Shown: positions 19,229 through 27,968 of the stretch, piece by piece
Layout of the letters: each line of letters begins with the position of its first letter
How positions within the stretch are numbered: the stretch's first letter is position 1
NCBI RefSeq assembly: GCF_025979885.1
Contig: NZ_CP110139.1
Location: forward strand, 3,430,001 to 3,494,000
From: Hymenobacter sp. YIM 151500-1
GTDB taxonomy: Bacteria > Bacteroidota > Bacteroidia > Cytophagales > Hymenobacteraceae
Direction of reading: 5' to 3'
DNA length: 64,000 nucleotides
The notes under the pieces: generated by a model
The model's database searches: none
Seen by the model: the letters and a program-made list of their open reading frames with translations, nothing else
Told to the model about the DNA's origin: nothing
Program-made: the position numbers and the translations under genes

Positions 19229-19537
19229 TGGCCCGACGGCCTGAAAATGAGGGGGTGTGGTGGGAATTAGGCCACGAATTTACGGCAGTTTCGGCAGATA
19301 GAATAGCCGCCACGGTTATTCTCCGCCGACCCTGGCGTGGCTCTGCTACAACACGTATCCGGCCGTAGAGTTTCACTTGAGGAGGCCAGCCCTTGCAAAA
19401 ACAAAACCGCCACCCTGGCAGACCAGAGCGGCGGCGAAAAAGCAGCATGCGCGACAGGACGTGGAAGCTGTTGGAGTAGAGCTACTGGATTGGTTGACCG
19501 GTAGAGAGACGCTGCAACAGCTCCCGCCAACCGCTTC
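19229..19537. other. 309-bp gap without a recognisable gene
   Basis: Between the acyl-CoA dehydrogenase start and the metallopeptidase stop. It should hold the dehydrogenase promoter, but I see only a weak TAAATTCG-like box near 19275. An imperfect hairpin around 19408-19436 (CCGCC ... GGCGG) may be a terminator for transcripts arriving from the right-hand gene. Short open frames here are not protein-like. Confidence 0.5.
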
Positions 19538-20230
19538 TTACTCGCGGCGGCGACCCATGAGCAAGGTGGCGTAGTAGAACAAGGTAGCCAGGGAGCCCAG
19601 GGCCGCCACCACGTAGGTCATAGCAGCCCACCACAGCGCGTCTTTCGCCATGGCGTGCTCCTGGGGCGTCACAATGCCGCGCTTGTCAATCCAGGCCAAG
19701 GCTCGCTTAGAAGCGTCGAACTCCACAGGCAGGGTCACGAAGCTGAACAGCGTGGTAAGCGCAAAGAAGGCCACGCCAATGCCGAGCGGCAGGGGGGTGG
19801 TGTTCAGCATGAGCACCCCGATAAACAGTAGAATGGGCATGAACTTGGACACGGCGCTCAGGGCCGGTACCATGGCCGAGCGGAATTGCAAAGCCGAGTA
19901 AGCGGTGGCGTGCTGCACGGCGTGCCCGCACTCGTGGGCGGCTACGGCAGCCGCAGCGGCGCTGCGCTCGGCGTACACGGCCTCGCTCAGGTTTACGGTT
20001 TTATCGGCGGGGTTATAGTGGTCAGTCAGGCGGCCTTCGGTGCTGATAACGCGCACGTCGGTGATGCCGTGGTCGGCCAGCATTAGCTCGGCAATCTGCT
20101 TGCCTGACAAGTTAGCCCGCAACCCAACCTGGGAGTACTGCTCAAACTTGCTTTGCAGGCGGCGCTGAATCAGCCAGCTGGCCAGCATGGTCAGCAGGAC
20201 AATGATATACGCGGGATTCATATGATACAT
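19538..20230 (-). CDS. membrane zinc metallopeptidase (YugP / Zn_peptidase_2 family)
   Basis: A 230-aa membrane protease. N-terminal membrane helix (~6-22), then a soluble portion with LSEAVYAERSAAAAAVAAH and the zinc motif HECGH (~100, HExxH), then three more membrane helices (~125-145, ~150-170 and ~203-225). The motif and topology match neutral zinc metallopeptidases of the YugP family (PF04298). The substrate is unknown. The start could be the second Met (MNPAYIIV), three codons in. It lies upstream of nothing obvious on its own strand, so probably monocistronic. Confidence 0.88.
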   Translation of the reverse strand: MYHMNPAYIIVLLTMLASWLIQRRLQSKFEQYSQVGLRANLSGKQIAELMLADHGITDVRVISTEGRLTDHYNPADKTVNLSEAVYAERSAAAAAVAAHECGHAVQHATAYSALQFRSAMVPALSAVSKFMPILLFIGVLMLNTTPLPLGIGVAFFALTTLFSFVTLPVEFDASKRALAWIDKRGIVTPQEHAMAKDALWWAAMTYVVAALGSLATLFYYATLLMGRRRE

Positions 20231-20323
20231 GGTGCGTGAGTGGATGAGAAGATGAACACTGGCCCAGCCGCCGCAGCCCGTACCAGAGCCCTTGCGTGGC
20301 TCTTCTACTCAGGCACCCGGCGC

Positions 20324-20803
20324 CTAGCCCAGCTGCCGGATACGCTCCACAATGCGCGTAGTGCTGTAACCGGCAACGAGTGGTACGGTCAAGACCTGCC
20401 CGCCGTTTTGTAACACCACCTCGTGGCCCACAATTCCGCTGATTTGGTAGTCGTCGCCCTTCACCAGGATGTCGGGCAGCACGGCCTGAATCAGGGCCAG
20501 CGGGGTCGGTTCGTTGAACAGTACCACGGCATCCACAAACAAAAGGGAGGCCAACACCCGCGCCCGTGACACTTCGTCTTGCAGGGGCCGGCCGGGCTTG
20601 AGGCAGCTCACCGAGGCGTCCGTGTTCAGCCCCACCACGAGGCGCTGCCCCAGGTGCCGGGCCTTTTCCAGGTAGTCCACGTGGCCCAGATGCAGCAGGT
20701 CGAAGCAGCCGTTGGTAAACACCACTTGTTCCCCCGCCGCCTTCCAGCCCGCCACCACCGGCAGCAGTTCTTCCAGGGTCAGAATTTTCTCTTTACTCCA
20801 CAT
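20324..20803 (-). CDS. rfaE2: D-glycero-beta-D-manno-heptose 1-phosphate adenylyltransferase
   Basis: A 159-aa stand-alone nucleotidyltransferase equal to the C-terminal half of E. coli HldE. It has TNGCFDLLHLGHVDYLEKA (nucleotide-binding HxGH), GLNTDASV, VKGDDYQ and a C-terminal STTRIVERIR (ISSTxI-like). It makes ADP-heptose for LPS inner core. In Bacteroidota the kinase half is encoded elsewhere. It lies downstream of a YbhN-like membrane protein on the same strand, separated by an inverted repeat that ends ~4 bp before the ATG. Confidence 0.93.
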   Translation of the reverse strand: MWSKEKILTLEELLPVVAGWKAAGEQVVFTNGCFDLLHLGHVDYLEKARHLGQRLVVGLNTDASVSCLKPGRPLQDEVSRARVLASLLFVDAVVLFNEPTPLALIQAVLPDILVKGDDYQISGIVGHEVVLQNGGQVLTVPLVAGYSTTRIVERIRQLG

Positions 20804-20807
20804 GGTT

Positions 20808-20917
20808 TAGAAGTGAGACGGTGAGACATGAGAGGCGAGACTTTGTTCTGCTAACAATACCATGAACGTAGTTAGGACGTAGTCTCATGCCTCACTTCTA
20901 CTCTCTCACCTCTACTC
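20808..20917. repeat. inverted repeat of GTGAGA tokens reaching into a coding sequence
   Basis: Left arm 20808-20841 and right arm 20879-20917 are imperfect complements made of GAAGTGAGA / GGTGAGACATGAGA tokens. On the minus strand the element starts inside the last ~14 codons of the YbhN-like gene and ends just before the rfaE2 start. The protein tail SRGERVEVRHETTS is therefore repeat-encoded. The same tokens follow the glmS stop codon at 27714. Confidence 0.82.
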
Positions 20918-21915
20918 CGGGCTACGCGGCCCGACTTCATCATGCTGGCTACGAAGCTGATGCCACCCATCAGGACCACCAATAGGGTTTGGGAGCCGTG
21001 CACGACCAGGGCGTAGGCAATGCCAGCCTCCTTGCCGATGCCGTAGACCAGCAGCGTGCTTTGCACCATAAGGTGAAAGGCCCCGATGCCGCCTTGCACG
21101 GGGGCTGCCATGCCGAAGGCGCCGAAGGTAAGAACGGCCAAGGCGGCACCCACACCCAGGCCCTGGGTTTCGGGGAAGGCGAAAAACGCCAGGTAATCCA
21201 TCAGGTAGTATACCAGCCAGGTAAAGGCCGTGTGCAGCAGAAACAGGCCCGGCCGGCGCAGCTTGCGGATGCTGAAGACGCCCTCCAGCAGCCCCCGCAC
21301 AAACGTTTCGAGGCGGTTAAAGAAAGCCCGCTGGCGTAGCCGCTCCAGGTTGCGGTACAGCAGATAGCCGAACAGCGCCGCCAGCAGCAGCAGCAGCCCG
21401 GCGGCCGTAAGCAGCAGGCCTTGGTGGGCAGCCAGGGAGTTGTAGCGGTCCGAAAACAGGCTGACAACAAAGGCCCAGAACTTGTGAAAGTCGAGCAGCA
21501 GCGTAGCGCCCAGCAGCCCGGCCAGCACCAATAGGTCGATGACCCGCTCCGTAATGACGGCTCCCAGCGCCACCTGCACCGGCACGCCCGCCGTGCGGCG
21601 CAGCACCGAACACCGAATGACCTCGCCCATGCGCGGCAGCACTAGGTTGGCGAGGTAGCCCACCATCATGGCGTGGTACACGTCCCAGTAGCCCGGCCGC
21701 AGGCGGCTGGCTTCCAGCTGCATCTGCCAACGGTGGGCGCGGCTGAAGTACCCCAGCGCCGACAGCACCATGGTCAGCACCAGCCAGGAGTAGTTGGCCT
21801 CGCGCATGTAGCGCCCAATCAGGCTCAGGTCTTGCCCCCGCAGCGCGTACCACATCAGCACCCCGGACAAGGCCAGCAGCAGCGCGTACTTGGCAACAGT
21901 AAGCAGTTGTTTCAC
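20872..21915 (-). CDS. YbhN/UPF0104 (lysylphosphatidylglycerol synthase TM-domain) membrane protein
   Basis: A 347-aa polytopic membrane protein with about eight helices, from MKQLLTVAKYALLLALSGVLMWYAL to the C-terminal VVHGSQTLLVVLMGGISFV. Motifs RAHRWQMQLEASR and LVLPRMGEVIRCSVLRR are typical of the UPF0104/YbhN family, the flippase-like membrane domain found in MprF. There is no aminoacyl-transferase domain. It may move lipids across the inner membrane, but the substrate is unknown. Its C-terminal ~14 residues are encoded by an inverted repeat, suggesting the original stop codon was lost or displaced. Confidence 0.87.
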   Translation of the reverse strand: MKQLLTVAKYALLLALSGVLMWYALRGQDLSLIGRYMREANYSWLVLTMVLSALGYFSRAHRWQMQLEASRLRPGYWDVYHAMMVGYLANLVLPRMGEVIRCSVLRRTAGVPVQVALGAVITERVIDLLVLAGLLGATLLLDFHKFWAFVVSLFSDRYNSLAAHQGLLLTAAGLLLLLAALFGYLLYRNLERLRQRAFFNRLETFVRGLLEGVFSIRKLRRPGLFLLHTAFTWLVYYLMDYLAFFAFPETQGLGVGAALAVLTFGAFGMAAPVQGGIGAFHLMVQSTLLVYGIGKEAGIAYALVVHGSQTLLVVLMGGISFVASMMKSGRVARSRGERVEVRHETTS

Positions 21916-21982
21916 AAATAATTTTTAGTGCACCAGCTGCCCACAGCTAGCCTTAGTAAGTATCAGCCCCGGCCCCGGCGGG

Positions 21983-22330
21983 CTACACCAAGCGGTTGTG
22001 CTGGTCCGGGAATACAAGCGTGGGCTTGTGGCTGCGCGCTTCGGCAAAGTCGATCAGGGCGTAGGAGAAGATAATGACGATGTCGCCGACGGCTACGCGC
22101 CGGGCGGCCGGGCCGTTGAGGCAAATCATGCCCGAGCCCCGTTCGCCGCGGATGGTGTAGGTTTCAAACCGCTCCCCGTTGTTGACGTTTACGATGGTCA
22201 CTTTCTCGTTTTCCACCATGTTGGCCGCGTCCAGCAAGTTTTCATCAATGGTGATGCTGCCCACATAGTGCAGCTCCGCCTGCGTGACTTTGGCCCGATG
22301 AATCTTCGACTTAAGAACCTCGATATGCAT
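21983..22330 (-). CDS. panD: aspartate 1-decarboxylase
   Basis: A 115-aa pyruvoyl enzyme that turns aspartate into beta-alanine for pantothenate. The self-cleavage site GS is at Gly24-Ser25 (HYVGSITID), cleaving to a pyruvoyl group on Ser25. Conserved LNGPAARR and [10 protein letters not shown] follow. The length is typical. A consensus TATCTTTG lies 28 bp upstream of the ATG. panC is next upstream on the same strand, separated by an inverted repeat, so the two pathway genes are adjacent but have separate promoters. Confidence 0.96.
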   Translation of the reverse strand: MHIEVLKSKIHRAKVTQAELHYVGSITIDENLLDAANMVENEKVTIVNVNNGERFETYTIRGERGSGMICLNGPAARRVAVGDIVIIFSYALIDFAEARSHKPTLVFPDQHNRLV

Positions 22331-22358
22331 GAGTGGGTGATGCGCGTGTTTGAGGCGG

Positions 22359-22366
22359 CAAAGATA
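22359..22366 (-). promoter_or_regulatory. -7 promoter element of panD
   Basis: TATCTTTG on the minus strand, a perfect match to TAnnTTTG, 28 bp before the panD ATG. No clear TTG is seen at -33. Confidence 0.7.
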
Positions 22367-22391
22367 TAGAATCGGGAGAGGTGAGTAGTGG

Positions 22392-22526
22392 GGGGCTTAG
22401 GAACTTAGGGGCTTGGGAACTTAGATTAGTTTTTCCGTCGCTTTGGAGCAGTAGCCCAAGAATCTGTTCACGCCAGGACGAGTTGGCAGCTGTATTAGAA
22501 CGTCCTCTAAGCTCCTAAGTCCCTAA
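22392..22526. repeat. inverted repeat of CTTAGG tokens between panC and panD
   Basis: Arms at 22392-22425 (GGGGCTTAGG ...) and 22506-22525 are complementary. The TAG stop of panC is the first token of the right-hand arm on the minus strand. The other end stops ~26 bp short of the panD -7 box. The token vocabulary is the same as in 8608-8777. Confidence 0.83.
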
Positions 22527-23371
22527 CTCACCACCACATTATCAATCAGCCGCACGCCGCCCAGGTGAGCGGCCAGGCACAGGGCCACGGGGCGGCCGGG
22601 CTGCCACTCCGTCAGGGGTTGCAGGGTGTGGGCATCCGCTACCTCAAAATACTCCAGAGTAATCTGGGGTTCGGCGGCTACAAACCCGGCGGCGGCAGTT
22701 TGCACGGCCGATGGAGTGGCCTGGCCGGCTCGCACTAGTTCTTCGGCTAGCTGCAAGCCCTGGTATAAGCGTGGCGCCACGGCCCGCGCCGCGGCGTCGA
22801 GGCGGCGGTTCCGGGACGACATGGCTAGTCCGTCGGCTTCGCGCACTGTTGGAAAGGCCACCAGCTTCAAGTCGAACGACAAATCAGCCACCAGCTGCCG
22901 CACGATAGCAACCTGCTGCAAGTCTTTCTGCCCAAAATAGGCCCGGTGCGGGCAACTCAGGTGGAACAACTTGCTTACGATGGTGGCTACTCCGTTGAAG
23001 TGGCCCGGCCGGTGGGCGCCCTCCATCACCCGCTCCAGAGGGCCGAAGTCGAACCGCAGCACTGTGGGCTGCGGGTACATCTGCTCTACTGTGGGCAGAA
23101 ACAGTGCCGTGCAGCCGGCCGGAGCCAGCAGGGCCGCGTCGGCTTCGGGCAGGCGCGGGTACAGCCGGAAATCATCGGCGTTGTTGAACTGGGTGGGATT
23201 TACGAAGATGGTAGCCACCACCACGTTGCACTCGCGGGCGGCGGCGCGCACCAGCTGCAAGTGGCCTTCGTGCAGGGCGCCCATGGTGGGCACCAGCCCA
23301 ATGCGGCGGCCTTCGCGGCGCCACATTTCGGCGCGGGCTTGCAACTCAGCAGCCGTATGCAGTATCTCCAT
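22523..23371 (-). CDS. panC: pantothenate synthetase
   Basis: A 282-aa ATP-dependent ligase joining pantoate and beta-alanine. It has PTMGALHEGH (HxGH), IFVNPTQFNN, HRPGHFNGVATIV, YFGQKDLQQ and the KMSKS-like AMSSRN. The length is normal. It is divergent from the GT5-domain gene and upstream of panD. Its stop codon is within an inverted repeat. Confidence 0.96.
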   Translation of the reverse strand: MEILHTAAELQARAEMWRREGRRIGLVPTMGALHEGHLQLVRAAARECNVVVATIFVNPTQFNNADDFRLYPRLPEADAALLAPAGCTALFLPTVEQMYPQPTVLRFDFGPLERVMEGAHRPGHFNGVATIVSKLFHLSCPHRAYFGQKDLQQVAIVRQLVADLSFDLKLVAFPTVREADGLAMSSRNRRLDAAARAVAPRLYQGLQLAEELVRAGQATPSAVQTAAAGFVAAEPQITLEYFEVADAHTLQPLTEWQPGRPVALCLAAHLGGVRLIDNVVVS

Positions 23372-23413
23372 AAGGTAAAACAGCCCGCTGGCTGAACAAG
23401 CGGGTGATTTTAG

Positions 23414-23444
23414 TTGAAAAATCCCTCAAAAATGTTTAATTTTG
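23414..23444 (+). promoter_or_regulatory. promoter of the GT5-domain gene
   Basis: TTG (23414-23416), 20 bp, TAATTTTG (23437-23444), a good -33/-7 pair, 48 bp upstream of the ATG at 23492. Confidence 0.75.
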
Positions 23445-23491
23445 TGCATCCCAAAGTGTTGCCTCCTCCCATTCACACCAACTGACCTAGT

Positions 23492-24304
23492 ATGTCCAAG
23501 TTGAGAATACTCTATGCTGCCACGGAAATCAACCCGTTTTTGCAGACCACCAAGGTAGCAGAGTTTTTGCGGCGCTTGCCGCAGGGAATGCAGGAGATGG
23601 GGATGGAAATCCGCATTTTCGTTCCCCGGTTTGGCATCATCAATGAGCGGAAGAACCGCCTGCACGAAGTGGTGCGGTTGTCGGGGATTAACATTGCGGT
23701 GGGCGAGGATGAAAAGCCGCTGATTATCAAGGTTGCTTCTATTCCAAATGCCAAGCTGCAAGTATATTTCATCGACAACGAAGACTACTTCCACCGCAAA
23801 TCGGTGCTGGTAGATAAAAACGACAAGTTTCACACCGATAATGACGAGCGCGCCATCTTCTTCTGCAAGGGTGTGCTGGAAACCGTGAAAAAACTCGGCT
23901 GGGCCCCCGACATCGTGCACTGCAACGACTGGATGACGGGTCTGATTCCGATGTACCTGAAAACGACTTATAAGAAGGACCCCATCTTCAAGGACGCCAA
24001 GTCGCTGTTCACCATTTACAACAACGAATTTGACCACAAATTCGAGGGCGACATCATTGAGAAGGCCAAGATGCTGGACATTGAGGATGACATGCTGGCC
24101 GCCCTGAAAACAGCTGACTTCGGTGGCTTCATCAAAGTGGGCATGGAGTACGCTGATACGGTGGTGAAGTCGGATGAAGACTTCAGCGACAACCTGAACG
24201 CGCTATTTGCCGAGTATTCGGCTAACAAACAAATCGAGCAGGTCGGCGCCGACGAAAACCTGCTAACCTCTTACTACGCGCTTTATAATGAATTGGCCAG
24301 CTAG
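23492..24304 (+). CDS. stand-alone glycogen/starch synthase GT5 N-terminal domain protein
   Basis: A 270-aa protein matching only the N-terminal (PF08323) half of GT5 glycogen synthase: ILYAATEINPFLQTTKVAEFL resembles the KTGGLADV region but lacks its KxGGL motif, and PDIVHCNDWMTGLIPMYL matches the HxHDW block. The C-terminal GT1-like half is missing (full GlgA is ~480 aa). The reading frame is intact with its own promoter, and the same short form beside panC is common in Bacteroidota, so it is not a fresh truncation. It probably does not synthesise glycogen by itself. It overlaps the DUF4270 gene by 17 bp, so the two are translationally coupled. Confidence 0.86.
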   Translation: MSKLRILYAATEINPFLQTTKVAEFLRRLPQGMQEMGMEIRIFVPRFGIINERKNRLHEVVRLSGINIAVGEDEKPLIIKVASIPNAKLQVYFIDNEDYFHRKSVLVDKNDKFHTDNDERAIFFCKGVLETVKKLGWAPDIVHCNDWMTGLIPMYLKTTYKKDPIFKDAKSLFTIYNNEFDHKFEGDIIEKAKMLDIEDDMLAALKTADFGGFIKVGMEYADTVVKSDEDFSDNLNALFAEYSANKQIEQVGADENLLTSYYALYNELAS

Positions 24305-25769
24305 CGCCAGCCGACTTGCTTCGGTTTCCCTTTGTGCCGCGGTGCTCCTGGGTGTTGCGTCGTCCTGCGAAGAAGCTAATGACGTGGGCCTGGACCTGCC
24401 CGGCACCGCTCCTATCAACGCTGAGTTTCTCGAATTTCCGGTAGCCGCCTCCACTATTCGGTTGTCGCCGGTGCAAACCGGGCAGGCTAATCAGGTACTG
24501 GTGGGTCGCCTGCGCGACAACCAAGTGGGCCTAACCACGGCCCGGGCCTTTCTGAATGCCCAGGTAGTTATGCCTCTCGATTCGCTGCCGGCCAAGTTTA
24601 CGGCCGTGAAGCTGGACTCAGTGGTGCTCAGCTTTGGCTTCAGCCAGGGCTACGGCAACACGGCCCAGCCCCTGCGCTTCGACTTGCTCCAGCTCCAACA
24701 GCCGCTCGACGAACGGGCCGTCTACAATTCCACGTCGTCGGTGGCAACGGGCAACGCGGTGCTGACCAACTTTGTAGCCTCGCTGAACCGGACCCGCAAG
24801 GTGCGGCGCCGTCTCAACGCCTCCAGCACCACCGATACGACGACGACCGTGGTGACGGAGCCAGACCGCACCATCAAAATCCGGCCGCTAAAGCAGGCGT
24901 CGGCGGCGGGCTTGGCTACCACACTGTTTGCAGCGTTGCAGGACCCAGGCTTTAACCAGGAGCGCCTGAATAGTGTCTTGAAAGGCTTGGCCTTGGTGCC
25001 AACGGCCGGCTTCGATGATAACATTGTGGCTTTTGACCGTTCGGTAAACACGTATCTGCGGTTTTACTTCACCGGAACCAACAGTGCCGGTAAGGTGAGC
25101 ACGCGCCGAGGGTATGATGTGCTGTTCGGAATAACTCAGTCCAACCTCACACGGGGCACCAAGTATTTCACCCAGCTGAACACTGATTTTACGGGGACGC
25201 CGTTTGCGGCACTCAGCAGTACCTCCCAGCAAGTTGGCCCCAGCGCCGTGGGCGGCTACACGTTTGTGCAGAATGGCGTGGGCCTGAGCACCCGGCTAGA
25301 GTTCCGCGGCCTGGATGCGCTCCGCACTACGCCCGGCCTTACGATTAACAGGGCCGAGCTGCTGATACCGATTCGGCAATACACCAACGCGCTGTTCCCG
25401 TACCCGTCGAGCTTGTACGTGTACGAGCTGAACGCCAGCAACCAGGTGCTGCAACGCACCATCAACGGTACTACTTACGACCGGCTGGTGCAGGCTGACC
25501 TGGACTCGGTATCAGGCGCACCGGTAAACCCGACGGGCACTGGCGTTCCGGCTGCGGCTACCTTCCCTAGGGGCTCAGAACCGCAGTTCTACCGGCTCAC
25601 CATGACCAACTACTTGCAGGCCTATTTGTCGGACCGCCTGAATGGGGAGCTGCCGGCAGCTCTGGCTTTGTCGCCGCTCCGGCAGGACGACCTGACGCTG
25701 AACCTGAACCGGGCTCAGGTAGACGCTGCCGCCATTAAGCTGCGCGTATACTACACTAAACTTCGATAA
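24288..25769 (+). CDS. DUF4270 lipoprotein
   Basis: A 493-aa lipoprotein with signal peptide and lipobox VASSC (Cys27), matching DUF4270. Much of the rest is predicted beta-rich (e.g. RAFLNAQVVMPLDSLPAKFTAVKLDSVVLSFGF) and the C-terminus reads AAAIKLRVYYTKLR. The family occurs in Bacteroidota between the short GT5 gene and glmS, as here. Function unknown; outer-membrane or surface location is inferred. Its start lies within the upstream gene (17-bp overlap). Confidence 0.87.
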   Translation: MNWPASASRLASVSLCAAVLLGVASSCEEANDVGLDLPGTAPINAEFLEFPVAASTIRLSPVQTGQANQVLVGRLRDNQVGLTTARAFLNAQVVMPLDSLPAKFTAVKLDSVVLSFGFSQGYGNTAQPLRFDLLQLQQPLDERAVYNSTSSVATGNAVLTNFVASLNRTRKVRRRLNASSTTDTTTTVVTEPDRTIKIRPLKQASAAGLATTLFAALQDPGFNQERLNSVLKGLALVPTAGFDDNIVAFDRSVNTYLRFYFTGTNSAGKVSTRRGYDVLFGITQSNLTRGTKYFTQLNTDFTGTPFAALSSTSQQVGPSAVGGYTFVQNGVGLSTRLEFRGLDALRTTPGLTINRAELLIPIRQYTNALFPYPSSLYVYELNASNQVLQRTINGTTYDRLVQADLDSVSGAPVNPTGTGVPAAATFPRGSEPQFYRLTMTNYLQAYLSDRLNGELPAALALSPLRQDDLTLNLNRAQVDAAAIKLRVYYTKLR

Positions 25770-25801
25770 ACGGCCCGCTGCGGCGGCCAGGCTCAACTGA
25801 A

Positions 25802-25830
25802 GGGCGGCACGGCTTTTGCCGGTGCCGCCC
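25802..25830 (+). terminator. hairpin terminator before glmS
   Basis: GGGCGGCAC(GG) / (CC)GGTGCCGCCC followed by GATTTTTG, 32 bp after the DUF4270 stop and 50 bp before glmS. It may be partial, allowing read-through. Confidence 0.65.
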
Positions 25831-25880
25831 GATTTTTGCTCTTTCCCTGAAGGATTTTGCTCTGACCCAACCATCAAGCT

Positions 25881-27716
25881 ATGTGCGGAATTGTCGCTTA
25901 CATCGGGCACCGTGAGGCATGCCCCATCATCATCAAAGGCCTGCGCCGCCTGGAATACCGCGGCTACGACTCGGCCGGGGTAGCGCTGCTCAACGGGCAG
26001 CTGAGCGTGTACAAGAAAAAAGGCAAAGTTGCTGACTTAGAAGCGTTTATTGCCGAAAAAGATACTCACGCGCACATTGGCATGGGCCACACCCGCTGGG
26101 CCACCCACGGGGAGCCCAATGACGTTAACGCCCACCCGCACTACTCCACGTCGGAGCGGATTGCCATCATTCACAACGGCATCATCGAAAACTACGCGGC
26201 CCTGAAAACTCACTTGCAGCAGCAGGGCCACGAGTTTCACTCGGACACCGACACGGAGGTGTTTGTGAACCTGATTGAAGAGATTCAGAAGCAGAACAAG
26301 TGCACGCTGGAAGAAGCCGTGCGCCTGGCCCTGCACGAAGTAGTGGGCGCCTACGCTATTGTGGTACTGAGCAAGGACGACCCCGGCCAGCTGATTGCGG
26401 CCCGCAAAGGCTCTCCGCTGGTAATCGGGGTGGGTGAAGGCGAGTTTTTCCTGGCTTCCGACGCCACGCCCATCATCGAGTACACCAACGAGGTAGTGTA
26501 TGTAAACGACTACGAAATTGCCGTTATCCGCAACGGCAAGCTCGACATCCGGACCAAGGAAGACGTGCCGCAGACGCCCTATATCCAAAAGCTGGAGCTG
26601 GAGCTGGACAGCATCGAGAAAGGCGGCTACGAGCACTTCATGCTGAAGGAAATCTTTGAGCAGCCCCGCTCCATTCTGGACTCGATGCGGGGGCGCCTGG
26701 AGCTGGAAGCCGGCCACCTGAACATGGGCGGCGTGCGGGCCTACGAGCGGAAGTTCATGAACGCCGACCGCATCCTGATTGTGGCTTGCGGCACCTCCTG
26801 GCACGCCGGCTTGGTGGCCGAATACCTGATTGAGGACCTGGCCCGCATTCCGGTGGAAGTGGAATACGCCTCGGAGTTCCGCTACCGCAACCCCATCATC
26901 ACGGAGCGCGACATCGTACTTGCCATTTCGCAGTCGGGCGAAACGGCTGATACACTGGCGGCTATTGAGCTGGCTAAGAGCAAGGGCGCTACCATCTTTG
27001 GCATCTGCAACGTGGTGGGCTCCAGCATTGCCCGCGCCACCGACGCCGGCGCCTACACCCACGCCGGCCCCGAAATTGGGGTGGCTTCCACCAAAGCCTT
27101 CACGGCCCAGGTAACGGTGCTGACCCTGCTGGCAATGATTGTGGGCCACAAGCGCGGCACGCTCTCCGACTCCAAGCTGCGGGAGCTGATGATGGAACTA
27201 AGCAACATTCCGTCAAAGGTGGAGAAGGCGCTGCAGCTGAACACCGAGATTAAGCAGATTTCGGAAATCTTCAAGGATGCCACCAACTTCCTGTACCTGG
27301 GCCGCGGCTACAACTTCCCGGTGGCCCTGGAAGGCGCCCTCAAGCTCAAGGAAATCAGCTACATCCACGCCGAGGGCTACCCAGCCGCCGAAATGAAGCA
27401 CGGCCCCATTGCCCTCATCGACGAAAACATGCCGGTGGTAGTAATTGCTACCAAAGACAGCTCGTATGAGAAGGTGGTCAGCAACATTCAGGAGGTAAAA
27501 GCCCGCAAAGGCCGCATCATTGCCGTGGTAACCGAGGGCGACGACGTAATTCCGCAGATGGCCGAGTTCGTCATTGAGGTGCCTGCCACGAGCGAGGTGC
27601 TGATGCCGCTGGTGTCGGTGGTGCCGCTGCAGCTGCTGTCCTACCACATTGCTGTGCTGCGCGGCTGCAACGTCGACCAGCCCCGCAACCTCGCTAAGTC
27701 GGTGACGGTAGAGTAG
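25881..27716 (+). CDS. glmS: glutamine--fructose-6-phosphate aminotransferase (isomerizing)
   Basis: A 611-aa enzyme that makes glucosamine-6-phosphate for peptidoglycan and LPS. N-terminal class II glutamine amidotransferase with nucleophile Cys2 (MCGIVAYIG), RRLEYRGYDSAG, HTRWATHG; then two SIS domains (~290-420 with CGTSWHAG and AISQSGETADT; ~460-600 with GRGYNFPVALEGALKLKEISY and AEGYPAAEMKHGP) and the C-terminal DQPRNLAKSVTVE. The length is standard. No glmS ribozyme is visible in the 111-bp upstream gap. The stop TAG is followed at once by GTGAGA repeat tokens. Confidence 0.98.
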   Translation: MCGIVAYIGHREACPIIIKGLRRLEYRGYDSAGVALLNGQLSVYKKKGKVADLEAFIAEKDTHAHIGMGHTRWATHGEPNDVNAHPHYSTSERIAIIHNGIIENYAALKTHLQQQGHEFHSDTDTEVFVNLIEEIQKQNKCTLEEAVRLALHEVVGAYAIVVLSKDDPGQLIAARKGSPLVIGVGEGEFFLASDATPIIEYTNEVVYVNDYEIAVIRNGKLDIRTKEDVPQTPYIQKLELELDSIEKGGYEHFMLKEIFEQPRSILDSMRGRLELEAGHLNMGGVRAYERKFMNADRILIVACGTSWHAGLVAEYLIEDLARIPVEVEYASEFRYRNPIITERDIVLAISQSGETADTLAAIELAKSKGATIFGICNVVGSSIARATDAGAYTHAGPEIGVASTKAFTAQVTVLTLLAMIVGHKRGTLSDSKLRELMMELSNIPSKVEKALQLNTEIKQISEIFKDATNFLYLGRGYNFPVALEGALKLKEISYIHAEGYPAAEMKHGPIALIDENMPVVVIATKDSSYEKVVSNIQEVKARKGRIIAVVTEGDDVIPQMAEFVIEVPATSEVLMPLVSVVPLQLLSYHIAVLRGCNVDQPRNLAKSVTVE

Positions 27717-27767
27717 AAGTGAGATACGAGAAGTGAGACGTTAGACTCTTATCGGCTCACGCATATA

Positions 27768-27809
27768 CGCAAAGTGCCGCTCCGGAAGCTTCCGGAGCGG
27801 CACTTTGCG
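27768..27809. terminator. perfect palindromic terminator between convergent genes
   Basis: Two perfect 21-base arms (CGCAAAGTGCCGCTCCGGAAG and its complement) with no unpaired loop. It serves glmS from the left and the 3-hydroxyacyl-CoA dehydrogenase-like gene from the right. Confidence 0.82.
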
Positions 27810-27845
27810 GTTGGGGGCTATGGTGGTTTAGAGTTCCGTGCGCAT

Positions 27846-27945
27846 GGCCGGTGTAGAGACGCGACCCTTCTCGTCGCCTTGTTCAACAATTCTTTCCAGG
27901 CGCCGCGGACGAGGAGACGCGAAGGGTTGCGTCTCTACACCGGCC
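27846..27945. repeat. 100-bp inverted repeat, GTAGAGACGC type
   Basis: Arms GGCCGGTGTAGAGACGC(G/A)ACCCTTC and complement at the two ends. It differs from the other repeat families in the window and lies in the convergent gap next to the glmS terminator. Confidence 0.8.
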
Positions 27946-27968
27946 ACGTACCCCAATATAAGCCGTAC

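Noticed and set aside
18023..19270. 415-codon frame antisense to the acyl-CoA dehydrogenase
   Set aside because: Shadow frame with no recognisable domain.
23492..24304. Pseudogene call for the half glycogen synthase
   Set aside because: Intact frame, good promoter, coupling to the next gene, and the same short form is usual in the phylum.
25770..25880. glmS ribozyme upstream of glmS
   Set aside because: Only a simple hairpin terminator is seen; the ribozyme core is absent.
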